Assembly (NCBI GenBank): GCA_025356095.1
Contig: JANXUR010000050.1
Span: 25,615-89,614 of the forward strand
Direction of reading: 5' to 3'
Length of the DNA: 64,000 nt
Source of the DNA: Acidobacteriaceae bacterium
GTDB lineage: Bacteria > Acidobacteriota > Terriglobia > Terriglobales > Acidobacteriaceae
Part shown: positions 19,112 to 29,100 of the stretch, piece after piece
Position numbering within the stretch: position 1 is the stretch's first letter
Layout of the letters: each line of letters starts with the position of its first letter
The notes under the pieces: generated by a model
Seen by the model: only the letters and a program-made list of their open reading frames with translations
Database searches by the model: none
Told to the model about the DNA's origin: nothing
Program-made: the position numbers and the translations under genes

Positions 19112-19828
19112 ATGAATACGCCTTACGGACTTCCGATTTTAGACAATTGTGTGATCTGTAAACTGCGCACGACTGGCTTTTTTTGCGACTTACCCCAAAC
19201 CACCCTGCAGGATATGCAGAAGATCAAGCATCCGTCCGTGCATCCCGCAGGCTCGATTCTGTTTGTGGAAGGGCAGGATCCGCGCGGTGTCTTCTTGATT
19301 TGCACTGGGCGGGTGAAACTGAGCCTGAATTCACGGGACGGCAAGACGCTGATTGTGCGGCTGGCTCAGCCTGGCGATGTGTTGGGCTTGCGGTCAACGA
19401 TCTCGCACGCTCCTTACGAGTTGACCGCAGAGACGCTGCAGCCGAGCCAGATTGAATTCATCCGCAGCGAGGATTTTTTGAAGTTTTTGCAGACGCATGG
19501 CGATGCCTGCCTTAGCGCGGCCACGCAACTCAGTGAGCAGTGCAATACCGCGTATGAAACCATTCGGTCGCTGGGACTGACGCACTCAGTTTCAGAACGG
19601 GTGGCACGTCTTTTGCTGGAGTGGTCTGAAGAGGGCGAACAGACCAAAGACGGCATTCGGGTGACCGTAGCACTGACGCACGAAGAGATTGCCCAACTGA
19701 TTGGCACCACGCGCGAGACGGTAACTCGCACTCTGAGCGACTTCCGCAAACGGAAAATTGCGGAGCTGCGCGGTTCCAGCCTGATTGTACGAGATCGTGT
19801 GGCACTGCAAGGATTGCTGGCAGCCTAA
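19112..19828 (+). CDS. Crp/Fnr-family transcriptional regulator with N-terminal cysteines
   Basis: A 238-residue regulator with a cyclic-nucleotide-binding-type beta-roll (about 30-145; HPAGSILFVEGQDPRGVFLI, PGDVLGL) and a C-terminal winged helix (about 165-235; THEEIAQLIGTTRETVTRTL). An N-terminal extension carries three cysteines in CVICKLRTTGFFC (C13, C16, C25), reminiscent of the iron-sulfur ligands of FNR though with different spacing; further cysteines lie in the sensor domain. Whether it binds a cluster, another redox signal or nothing is open. It is a single gene with no clear operon partner; the multiheme cytochrome cluster lies about 1.6 kb downstream. Confidence 0.9.
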   Translation: MNTPYGLPILDNCVICKLRTTGFFCDLPQTTLQDMQKIKHPSVHPAGSILFVEGQDPRGVFLICTGRVKLSLNSRDGKTLIVRLAQPGDVLGLRSTISHAPYELTAETLQPSQIEFIRSEDFLKFLQTHGDACLSAATQLSEQCNTAYETIRSLGLTHSVSERVARLLLEWSEEGEQTKDGIRVTVALTHEEIAQLIGTTRETVTRTLSDFRKRKIAELRGSSLIVRDRVALQGLLAA

Positions 19829-19884
19829 GGCTCAGGTGGCAACCAGTACGCCGCGCTACGAACCTATACTGATACATTCAGTTC

Positions 19885-21300
19885 ATGGCTGAGTTGTGTT
19901 TTCTATCTGCTACTGAGATGGCGCGGCGAGTCCGTGCGCGCGCAGTCTCGCCCGTCGAATTGGCGCAGGCTCATCTGGACCGGATCGCTCAGGAAAATCC
20001 CAATCTGAATGCTTATGTGCAGGTGGACGCGGCTGGCGCGATGCAACAGGCGCGCGCGGCGGAGGCTGCGGTATTGCGTGGCGAAGTTCTAGGGCCCCTG
20101 CATGGCGTGCCGGTCAGCGTAAAGAGCTGCATCAGCGTGAAAGGCTTGCGGTGCGAGGCGGGGACGTTGCAGCGCAAGGGGCTGGTGGCGGAGTGCGATG
20201 CGGTGGTGGTGCAGCGGCTGCGGACCGCAGGAGCAGTGATTCTAGGCACCACCAATACTCCGGAACTGCTAATGGCGTGGGAGACTGACAACCTGCTTTA
20301 CGGTCGTACCAATCATCCTCAGTCGTCCGAGCACAGCCCCGGTGGTTCGAGCGGAGGGGAAGCGGCCGCGATTGCGGGTGGCCTCTCGGCAGGCGGGGTG
20401 GGCAGTGACGGCGGTGGCTCGGTGCGGGTTCCGGCGCACTTTTGCGGCATTTGTGGATTGAAGCCGACGCCGGGGAGGATTCCTTCCACCGGGCACTTTC
20501 CGCCCTCGGGCGGGCCTTTTGCCATGATCGGAGTAGTGGGCCCGATGGCGCGAACCGTCGCCGACACGCGGCTGTTGTTTCAAGTGATTTCAGGACACAA
20601 TGAGGGCGATACGAGTTCTGCGCCGGTGCCCTATCGCGAAGTTTCGTCAGAAGCGCTGAGCCGGGTGCGGGTGGCGTATTTTGAGGACGACGGGCGGACG
20701 CCCGTGACCCCAGACACCCGGGTGGCGGTGAAGAAGGCCGTGGCGGCGCTGCGTGCGGCAGGGCATGAGGTGATCCAGTTTCTGCCTCCGCAATTAGAAG
20801 CGGCGCGGCAGTTGTGGTGGCAGTTTTTTGGGGTGGCGGGTGGTATGATTCTAGGCCCGATGCTGAAGGGGCGAGAAGCGGAAACCAGTCCGTTTCTGCT
20901 GCAATACATGGAGTGGGCGACCGCGAACGGCCCGCACACTGCCCACAGTCTGTTGGAGATGTGGAATCGGCGCGACACGCTGCGCACTGAATTTTTCGCG
21001 GAGATGCATGAGTTTCCGGTCTTGCTGTGCCCGGTGGCGGCCATTCCCGCCTTTCGGCACAGCGAGCGCTCATGGTCCGTCGAAGGCAGGGACGTGGGCT
21101 ATCTCGACGCGTGGAGCTACACCGAGTTCTTCAACCTGCTGGGGAATCCGGGGATGGTAGTGCCGATGCACCAATCGGCTGAGGGTCTGCCAATCGGGGT
21201 GCAGGTAGTGGCACCGCCGTGGCAGGAAGAACTGGCGCTGGCCGTGGCAGGGGAAATCGAATCGGCATCGGGCGGATGGACAAGACCGCCGAGATTGTAG
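19885..21300 (+). CDS. Amidase signature family hydrolase
   Basis: A 471-residue cytoplasmic amidase that hydrolyses a carboxamide. The Ser-cisSer-Lys triad is intact: K80 in GVPVSVKSC, cis-serine S155 in PGGSSGGEAAA and nucleophile S179 in SDGGGSVRVPAHFCG, with the 24-residue serine spacing seen in the family. GLKPTPGRIP follows. The gene stands alone without gatB or gatC, so it is a general amidase rather than the GatA subunit. ATG at 19885 follows shortly after the Crp/Fnr gene. Substrate unknown. Confidence 0.92.
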   Translation: MAELCFLSATEMARRVRARAVSPVELAQAHLDRIAQENPNLNAYVQVDAAGAMQQARAAEAAVLRGEVLGPLHGVPVSVKSCISVKGLRCEAGTLQRKGLVAECDAVVVQRLRTAGAVILGTTNTPELLMAWETDNLLYGRTNHPQSSEHSPGGSSGGEAAAIAGGLSAGGVGSDGGGSVRVPAHFCGICGLKPTPGRIPSTGHFPPSGGPFAMIGVVGPMARTVADTRLLFQVISGHNEGDTSSAPVPYREVSSEALSRVRVAYFEDDGRTPVTPDTRVAVKKAVAALRAAGHEVIQFLPPQLEAARQLWWQFFGVAGGMILGPMLKGREAETSPFLLQYMEWATANGPHTAHSLLEMWNRRDTLRTEFFAEMHEFPVLLCPVAAIPAFRHSERSWSVEGRDVGYLDAWSYTEFFNLLGNPGMVVPMHQSAEGLPIGVQVVAPPWQEELALAVAGEIESASGGWTRPPRL

Positions 21301-21422
21301 GCGGGTTGGTTTTCCTGAGGAGCAATTTTGCAGAGTTGCCTTGAGCGGCTCGGGTCCGACCTACGGCCTCTACTACTTTTACACTATTGCTCCTATTTGC
21401 GTGGTCGGTAGTCTGGAATCTT

Positions 21423-24404
21423 ATGTTTCGCTCGGATTCAAAGCCCGTGGTGTGTCCGGTTCCGCTGATTTTGCGCGGACTGATGCTTTTTTTAGTGGTT
21501 TCTGCCGTGTATTTATATGGATTTCCGGCAGCGAATCTGGTCTATCCGGCGGCAATTTTGGCGCATTTCGGGCTGGGGTTGCTGGCGACGCTGCTGATAG
21601 CTCTGTTTGCGCCGCGATTGTGGCAGAATGGCGACTGGTTTGCCCGGCTGGGTTGGCTGCTGCTGCTGATTGGCGCCGTGCTGGCCGTGGCGCTTTGGCG
21701 GCTTACTAACACCCGCCCCCACGCGCCTATTCTTTGGGCACACATCGCCACCAGCGTACTGGGGTCAGCCCTGCTGGCGAGCTCCATCTGGCGGGCGCGC
21801 ATCGCCAGTGGTGCCGCTACAAGCCAGTCAAGTTCCGCCCCCAATTTTTTGCGGAACGGCATTACGGCGTTTGCGGTAGTGGCTGTTGCTTTTACTGCGG
21901 TGGGCGCGGGTGCCTGGTATGCGCGCACCGTGCAGTGGTCAAAGTCGAACCACATCTCAAACCCCGCTATTTCGCCCGAGACGATGGACTCTGAAGGCGA
22001 CGGCGCGCAAGGCCGTTTCTTTCCTAGCTCAGCGCAAGTAAAGAGTGGCGATGGCCAGATCCCTAGCGACTACTTTATGCAGTCGGACGCCTGTCAGCGC
22101 TGCCACCAGGATATCTACAAGCAGTGGGAAGGCTCGATGCACCACTTTTCATCCTTCAATAACCAGTGGTACCGCAAGAGTATCGAGTACATGCAGAGCG
22201 TGCAAGGCGGGCAAAAATCATCTAAGTGGTGCGCGGGCTGCCATGACCCCGCGCTGCTGTATAGCGGTAAGTTCGACCGGCCGATAGGGGAGAGTGTACA
22301 TTCGCCGGAGGCAAAGGCTGGGCTCGGCTGCATGATGTGCCACTCCATTGTGAAAGTAAAGAGCACGATGGGGCAAGCCGATTTTACGCTGGAATACCCT
22401 GAGTTACATAAGTTGGCGGCTAGTAAGAATCCGGTGATTCGGTGGTTACATGACTTTGTGACCGAGCTCAACCCAGAGCCGCATCGGCGCATCTTCTTAA
22501 AGCCATTCATGAAGGCTCAAACCGCCGAATTTTGTTCGTCCTGCCATAAGGTTCACTTAGATCAGCCCGTGAACAACTATAGATGGATCCGTGGCTTTAA
22601 CGAATACGATAATTGGCAGGCCAGCGGAGTATCGGGAGAAGGTGCACGGTCATTCTACTACCCGGCGAAGACGCAGAATTGTGCGGATTGCCATATGCCC
22701 GATGTTAAGTCGAAAGATTTTGGTAATGTGAACGGTATCGTCCACAACCATGCCTTCCCGGGAGCAAATACTGCGGTTCCCACCTCCTACGGCGACGCCG
22801 ACCAATTGAAGCTGACAGAAGACTTCCTGAAGAATAAAAATCTTACCGTAGATATTTTTGCAATCTCGCCGGAGCGCGCCAGCGGAAACGGCGCGGCTAT
22901 GGGCAGTGAGCTCTCCACTACCTTCGCTGTTGGCGAAGAGGGAGATAGCGGCATTACTGCCTCCGGTGCCGCTGCGCAGCCTATTACCGCACCGCTCAAT
23001 CGAGTAAGGCCAGTGCTGCGGCGCGGCGACACCGAGCGGGTAGATGTAGTGGTACGCACGAAGAAGATTGGTCACTTCTTTCCCGGCGGCACGGTAGATG
23101 CTTACGACACGTGGCTCGAGCTGAAGGGTACCGATGACAAGGGGCATATCATTTTTTGGAGTGGCAAGACCGACGACGAGAGGACTCCGGACGACGGTCT
23201 TGGTGCAGTGGAGAAAGGAGCTCATTTCTATCGCTCGCTGCAGATAGACGCGCATGGCAATGCGATCAACAAGCGCAATGCCTGGGCCACGCGGTCGGTT
23301 GTATATGTGCGGCTGATACCTCCAGGTGCCGCCGATACTGTGCACTATAAGTTACAAGTGCCGGAGAGTGCCGGGTCGAGGATCACTCTGCATGCACGGC
23401 TGTTGTACCGTAAGTTCCAGTGGTGGGGTACGCAGTTCTCCTTTCAAGGTGCAGAAGTGGCAGCGGACCCGACGCAGGCGGGGGAGCCGGTGTCACCCCA
23501 TTACGACGACCGGCAATGGAAGTTCAATGGCAAGGTGCAGGATGTAGTAGCGAAGGAACAAGCGGTGCCGGATGTACCCATCGTAGCTTTAGCGGAAGAT
23601 GAAGTAACGCTGCAGGTAGTCGAACGCAAAGCTAAGGCGCCAGCGCCAGTTACTGAGTTACATGCCGAGGACTGGCAGCGATGGAATGACTATGGGATTG
23701 GGTTGTTACTCCAAGGTGACCTGAAGAATGCGGCAATCGCCTTCCAGAAGGTGACAGAAATTGACCCTAACAATGCAGATGGTTGGGTGAACTTAGGTCG
23801 CGTTGCTGTGCAAGAAGGCGACTTGGAACGTGGCAAAGAAGTGCTAGACAGAGCGTTAGCCCTGAATCCAAAGCTAGCAAGGACGCACTTCTTCTATGCC
23901 GCGGCGTTAAAGGCTGCTGGCGAGTATGATGATGCTGGCAAACACCTTGGCATCGTACTGGCGCAATATCCCAGAGACCGCGTGGCGTTGAATACGCTGG
24001 GGCGTGTGCAGTTCCTACAGCGCAAGTACAAAGATGCGGTAGAGACGTTACAGAAAGTGCTGGCCATTGATCCCGAGGATCTGCAGGCCAATTACAATCT
24101 TATGCTTGCCTACAACGGCATGGGCGACACAGTGAAGGGTGCGGAGCACCAGAAGCGATATTTGCGCTTTAAGGCGGATGAGTCGGCGCAGGCAATTACC
24201 GGGCCTTATCGAGATAAGCATCCGGAAGATAACAACGAGCGCCAACAAATTCATGAGCATGTATCGGTGCCGCTGAATGCAGCTACGCCAGCCAAGCAGG
24301 GCATCGCCGGAGTTAAGACGGCGCGCAAGACTATGTCAACACCACGTGCGCCTGCTGAGCCCGTTAAGACGTCCGCCGTGGTTGGCGGAGGAGCGTTGCA
24401 ATAA
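21423..24404 (+). CDS. Membrane-anchored pentaheme c-type cytochrome with TPR domain
   Basis: Probable periplasmic electron-transfer protein, 993 residues. The first about 170 residues contain four or five transmembrane helices. The next part is a multiheme region with five CxxCH motifs: CQRCH (224-228), CAGCH (270-274), CMMCH (303-307), CSSCH (371-375) and CADCH (420-424), similar in layout to the cytochrome c554 group. A beta-rich region follows, then four or so tetratricopeptide repeats (about 745-915) and a Pro/Ala-rich tail. An earlier TTG at 21387 is possible, but the ATG at 21423 is more likely. Its stop is 2 bases before the next gene's ATG, so it is co-transcribed with the ASPIC/UnbV genes. 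Redox partner and substrate are unknown. Confidence 0.88.
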   Translation: MFRSDSKPVVCPVPLILRGLMLFLVVSAVYLYGFPAANLVYPAAILAHFGLGLLATLLIALFAPRLWQNGDWFARLGWLLLLIGAVLAVALWRLTNTRPHAPILWAHIATSVLGSALLASSIWRARIASGAATSQSSSAPNFLRNGITAFAVVAVAFTAVGAGAWYARTVQWSKSNHISNPAISPETMDSEGDGAQGRFFPSSAQVKSGDGQIPSDYFMQSDACQRCHQDIYKQWEGSMHHFSSFNNQWYRKSIEYMQSVQGGQKSSKWCAGCHDPALLYSGKFDRPIGESVHSPEAKAGLGCMMCHSIVKVKSTMGQADFTLEYPELHKLAASKNPVIRWLHDFVTELNPEPHRRIFLKPFMKAQTAEFCSSCHKVHLDQPVNNYRWIRGFNEYDNWQASGVSGEGARSFYYPAKTQNCADCHMPDVKSKDFGNVNGIVHNHAFPGANTAVPTSYGDADQLKLTEDFLKNKNLTVDIFAISPERASGNGAAMGSELSTTFAVGEEGDSGITASGAAAQPITAPLNRVRPVLRRGDTERVDVVVRTKKIGHFFPGGTVDAYDTWLELKGTDDKGHIIFWSGKTDDERTPDDGLGAVEKGAHFYRSLQIDAHGNAINKRNAWATRSVVYVRLIPPGAADTVHYKLQVPESAGSRITLHARLLYRKFQWWGTQFSFQGAEVAADPTQAGEPVSPHYDDRQWKFNGKVQDVVAKEQAVPDVPIVALAEDEVTLQVVERKAKAPAPVTELHAEDWQRWNDYGIGLLLQGDLKNAAIAFQKVTEIDPNNADGWVNLGRVAVQEGDLERGKEVLDRALALNPKLARTHFFYAAALKAAGEYDDAGKHLGIVLAQYPRDRVALNTLGRVQFLQRKYKDAVETLQKVLAIDPEDLQANYNLMLAYNGMGDTVKGAEHQKRYLRFKADESAQAITGPYRDKHPEDNNERQQIHEHVSVPLNAATPAKQGIAGVKTARKTMSTPRAPAEPVKTSAVVGGGALQ

Positions 24405-24406
24405 TT

Positions 24407-26140
24407 ATGCAGACACACTGGGAACCGCCCTCAAGATTCAAACACTACTTTAGGCTACTAGAACTTCTGTCAGTTGTAGCTATCCTCTGTGCGGGCTTGC
24501 CGGGGACATCTGCAACGGCACAATCGAGTAACATTCGATTTGCTGATGTGACCAAAGCGGCAGGCATTCAGTTTGTCCACAACAACGGCGCATTTGGGCA
24601 GAAGTATCTGCCGGAGACGATGGGGCCCGGGTGTGCCTTTATTGACTACGATGGCGACGGCTGGCAAGATGTGTTGCTAATCAATTCCGAGGGCTGGCCG
24701 GGACACAAAAAGACCAGCGGTACCCTCAAGCTATATCACAACAACCAGAACGGCACCTTCACAGACGTAACTGCCAAGGCAGGTTTGGGAGTCTCTATGT
24801 TTGGTTTGGGGGTTGCGGTGGGTGATTATGACAACGATGGTCACGACGACATCTTTGTGACTGCGCTGGGCCAGAGCCACCTGTTCCACAACAACGGCAA
24901 CGGTGCATTTAGTGATGTGACCAAGTCGGCAGGCATGATGGGGCCGAATGAGTTCTCAACCGGTGCCGCGTGGGTGGATTACGATAACGATGGCAAGTTG
25001 GACTTGGTTGTATCGAACTATGTGCAGTGGTCCATTGCAACTGACCTAGTGTGTAAGTTAGACGGAACTCATAAGTCTTACTGTACACCAGAGAGTTACA
25101 AGGGCACGTCGGCACGGCTTTGGCATAATTTGGGCGGGGGCCGGTTTGAAGATGCCACCCAGAAGGCTGGGTTGTACGATCCGAGTTCCAAGAGCTTAGG
25201 CATCGCAATCCTAGACTACAACGGGGATGGTAAACCAGATATTTTGATGGCAAATGATACCCAGCCGAACAAACTCTACTTGAACAAGGGAAATGGGACG
25301 TTCGAGGAAAAGGCTGTGGCTGCGGGCATCGCGTTTAACGAAGATGGTGTGGCGCGCGCGGGCATGGGAGTTGACGCAGCGGACTATGATCGTTCTGGCC
25401 GACCGAGCATTCTCATTACTAACTTCTCAAATCAAATGCTGGCGCTCTACCACAATGAAGGCAACGGCCTGTTCGTGGATGAGGCGCCCCGTTCTGAGAT
25501 AGGCCGTGGCAGTTTACTTACCTTGGGGTTTGGCTGCTTTTTCTTTGACTACGATCTGGATGGCTGGCCGGATGTGCTGGTGGCAAATGGCCACATTGAG
25601 GCCGATATAGAACATGTGCAGAAGCGTGTGAAGTTTGCCATGCCGCCGCACCTTTTCCGCAATACTGGTGACGGTAAATTCAAAGAAGTGGGGCCTACAT
25701 TGGGGACTGACTTCTACTCTCCCCGGGTCGCGCGTGGAGCAGCGTATGCTGACTTTGACAATGACGGCGACCTAGATGTGCTGATGATGACCAATGGCGG
25801 GCCGGCTAAGTTGTTTCGTAACGATGGCGGCGTCAATCAAAGCCTTAGGATAAAGCTGCAAGGTACAAAGAGTAATCGAGACGGTATTGGGGCGGTTGTT
25901 CGCATCAACGCTGGCGGCGAGAAGCAATGGCAGATGTTGCGCAGCGGATCGAGCTATCTTTCGCAAAGCGAACTGGTTCTTACCTTTGGCTTAGGGCAAC
26001 ACAGTAAGGTAGATAGTATCGAGGTGCAGTGGCCGAGCGGGCAGGTGGATCGCATTCAGAGCGTGCCGGGGGGTCAGACGATCACGGTACGCGAGGGTAG
26101 GGGCGTGACGGGCGGCAAGGGTTATGGCAAGCGTTCTTAG
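24407..26140 (+). CDS. CRTAC1-type FG-GAP propeller protein with ASPIC/UnbV domain
   Basis: Exported 577-residue protein. An N-terminal signal sequence (about 15-39) precedes a beta-propeller of FG-GAP/VCBS repeats with Ca-binding-type loops (DYDGDGWQDV, DYDNDGHDDI, DYNGDGKPDI, DFDNDGDLDV), then an ASPIC/UnbV domain (about 480-550; GIGAVVRINAGGEKQWQ to VQWPSGQVD). Such proteins are extracellular or periplasmic scaffolds with no proven reaction in bacteria. It begins 2 bases after the cytochrome stop, so the two are almost certainly one operon, which suggests the propeller serves the cytochrome or its substrate. Confidence 0.9.
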   Translation: MQTHWEPPSRFKHYFRLLELLSVVAILCAGLPGTSATAQSSNIRFADVTKAAGIQFVHNNGAFGQKYLPETMGPGCAFIDYDGDGWQDVLLINSEGWPGHKKTSGTLKLYHNNQNGTFTDVTAKAGLGVSMFGLGVAVGDYDNDGHDDIFVTALGQSHLFHNNGNGAFSDVTKSAGMMGPNEFSTGAAWVDYDNDGKLDLVVSNYVQWSIATDLVCKLDGTHKSYCTPESYKGTSARLWHNLGGGRFEDATQKAGLYDPSSKSLGIAILDYNGDGKPDILMANDTQPNKLYLNKGNGTFEEKAVAAGIAFNEDGVARAGMGVDAADYDRSGRPSILITNFSNQMLALYHNEGNGLFVDEAPRSEIGRGSLLTLGFGCFFFDYDLDGWPDVLVANGHIEADIEHVQKRVKFAMPPHLFRNTGDGKFKEVGPTLGTDFYSPRVARGAAYADFDNDGDLDVLMMTNGGPAKLFRNDGGVNQSLRIKLQGTKSNRDGIGAVVRINAGGEKQWQMLRSGSSYLSQSELVLTFGLGQHSKVDSIEVQWPSGQVDRIQSVPGGQTITVREGRGVTGGKGYGKRS

Positions 26141-26196
26141 GCAGGTGGGTTCGGAATTCAGGATAGTGATGTGGCGGGCATAGCGTAGACATTCTC

Positions 26197-29100
26197 ATGA
26201 TGAAAAAAAGCTTCATATTGCTTTCCCTTTCCGCGGCTGTGGTATCGGCCGCGGTACTGCTTTCCGCGGCGCCTCCTAGCGCGAAGCCAGCTACTAAGGC
26301 TGCGGGCAGCCCTGCCAGTGCTGTGCGTTCCATCGTCGCGGAGGCCAAGCCGGATTCCTCGCAGGAAGCGGCGCGCTTGAACAACTTAGGCGTTGCCTAC
26401 ATGAATCAGCAAGCGTTTGAAAAAGGGCTGAAGCAGTTTCGCGACGCTGCTGCTGCTGATCCGTCACTGGCAGTGGCGCGGTTGAATGCAGCAGTGGCGC
26501 TTCTCAACTTACAGAAACTGGAAGAGGCGCGACCTATGTTGGTGGCGCTCTCGCAGTCTACGCCGAAGGATGCGCACGTTTGGTACAACCTAGCGCTATT
26601 ACTGAAGAATTCCGGCGAGTTAGATGGCGCGGTGGATGCGTTCCATAAGGTACTTGAGATAGACTCGCGCGACGCCGACGCTTACTATTTTCTCGGTTCG
26701 GTGGAGTCGCAACGTAAGCATCAGCCTGAGGCGATTGCCGCTTTTCAACATGCGCTGGAGTTGAATCCACTGCACGTGTCGGCACAGTTTGGGCTTTCTC
26801 GTGCTTATCAGCAGACAGGTAACCCTGCGGAGGCGCGTAAGCACTTAGAGCGCTTCCAGCAGATTACTCGCGATAAGTTAGGTGCCGCGATTACGCTGGC
26901 CTATGGCGAGCAAGGGCAATACTCCAAGGTAGAGGAGTCGCCGCAGGCAGTGGCGAAGGCTCCTGCAGCGATCTCGGTGAAGTTCGTGAAGGTAGCGAAC
27001 TCAGGGCTGTCCTTAGGTGCGACGCGGCAAGACTTTTCTGAGCATTCGCGCCGCGACGGCCCTCCTGATTGGGGTGCGTGTCTGCTTGACTTCGATAGTG
27101 ATGGCCGCGTAGACGTCTTTACTGTAGATGGCAATGAGAGCAGAACGCCCGACGGCAAGATCCATCGTGGGAGTTCCGGTCTCTATCAAAATCAAGGTGC
27201 GCACTTCCGCGACGTGACCACAGAAGCTGGACTCATTGGCATACCGCAATGGTCAGGGTGCGCAGTTGGCGACTTCGACAATGACGGCATGCCCGATCTT
27301 GCCATGGCGGGCATGGGACGAGTCTTGCTGTTCCACCACAACCAGACAGGTGGATTCTTGGAGATGGCTGAGACTGCGGGGATACACTATGCAGGCTTTG
27401 CGTCGGGGCTTACTTTCGTGGATTACGACCACGACGGTGATCTTGACCTGTTCGTGACCGGCCCCAAGGGAAACGTCGTATTCCGCAACAACGGTAACAG
27501 CACGTTCACGGAAGTTACATCTAATCTTGGATTGGCGGGCGACGGCGTGACGCGACAAATGATCGCTACCGACTTCAATAACGATCGTGCCGTGGATATG
27601 GTGGTGACGGGTGATAAGACGCAAATCTATGTCAATCCGCGCGAGGGCAAGTGGTCTGCTGTCCAGCCCTGGTCTTCGCCAATGCCTGCGCCGACGATGG
27701 GCGTAAGTGCACTGGACTTCGACCATGACGGCTGGATGGACCTCGCCTTTACGCATGATGGCGCGCCTGGGCTGACGCTATGGCGCAATGTGGAAGGGCG
27801 CAGTTATGAACCGGTTAAGCTGCCGGACATTGGATGGGTGCGAGCCAAAGCGCTGGCAGCAGTGGACTATGACAGTGACGGATGGATGGATCTGGTGGCA
27901 GCGGGCGTGTCGAAAAGTGGAAAAGAGGAGATCCGCCTTCTGCGCAATCTTGGCCCGGATGGCTTTAAGGACGTGACTGCTGAGGTTGGGTTGGACAAGG
28001 TGGCGATCAGCCTTGCGACTTCTATCACCGTGGCGGATTTTGATAACGATGGCGATCAGGATTTGTTGGTGACGCAGCGGGATGGCGAGCCCATCCTCCT
28101 GCGCAACGACGGGGGCAACAAGAATCACTGGCTCAAACTGGCGTTTAAGGGGTTGAATGATAACCACTCCGGTTTTGGCGCTAAAGTAGAAGTGTTCGCC
28201 GGAGGTATGAAGCAGAAATTCGAGTTGGCTGGGTCGTCGGGATATTTGGCGCAGAGTTCGCCGGTGCTTACCGTAGGCCTGGGCAGCGCACCGAAGGCAG
28301 ATATTGTCCGCATGTTATGGCCGACGGGCGTGTTACAGGATGAGTTAGAAGCTAAGCCCGAAGCGCTCACGGAATTCATCGAGATTGACCGTCGCGGGTC
28401 GTCATGTCCAACTCTATTCGCGTGGGATGGTACCCATTTTGCTCTGGTGGGCGACTTACTAGGCGCGGGTGTGCTAGGCCACTGGGTTGCGCCGAATGAG
28501 CGTAATATCCCACGCCCGGCGGAGTACATTAAACTGGAGCCGGGGCAGGCCAAGATGGAAGATGGCAAGCTGCGCTTCCGGCTAATGGAACCGATGGAAG
28601 AGGTAGTGTACCTGGACCAAGTGAAGCTAGTGGCCGTGGATCACCCTGCGGGTGTGGACGTGTTGCCGGATGAGCGCTTCGTGGCGAATCCACCATTTCC
28701 GGTGTTCGGAGTGGTGCGGTACCGCAACCCACAGTTGCCGGCAGGTCTGTGGGATGACCATGGCAGCGACTTACTGCCGATGCTACGCGCCCGTAAGTAC
28801 ATTGAAGGCTTTGAGTTGCTGCCCTTCAAGGGGTTCACCAAGATGCACAGCCTAGAGATGGATCTGGGGCAGAAGTATGACGGCGGCGCTCTGCGACTGC
28901 TGTTGCATGGCGAAATTGAATACTTCACTGCGACTGGTATGTATGCTGCCGATCAAGCTGGGGTGAAGGCGACTTCGCCGTTTGTGGAAGCACAGGATGC
29001 CAGCGGTAAGTGGACGCGGGTAGTGGAAGATATGGGCTTTCCGGCTGGATTGGCTCGCACCATGGTGGCGGATCTGACTGGCAAGCTGCCGATAGGCACC

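Noticed and set aside
20132..21073. Minus-strand open frame of 313 residues opposite the amidase
   Set aside because: Very rich in Ser/Arg/Pro, no domain, and the amidase on the other strand has an intact active site.
22650..23345. Minus-strand open frame opposite the cytochrome gene
   Set aside because: No domain; sense strand carries heme motifs and the operon structure.
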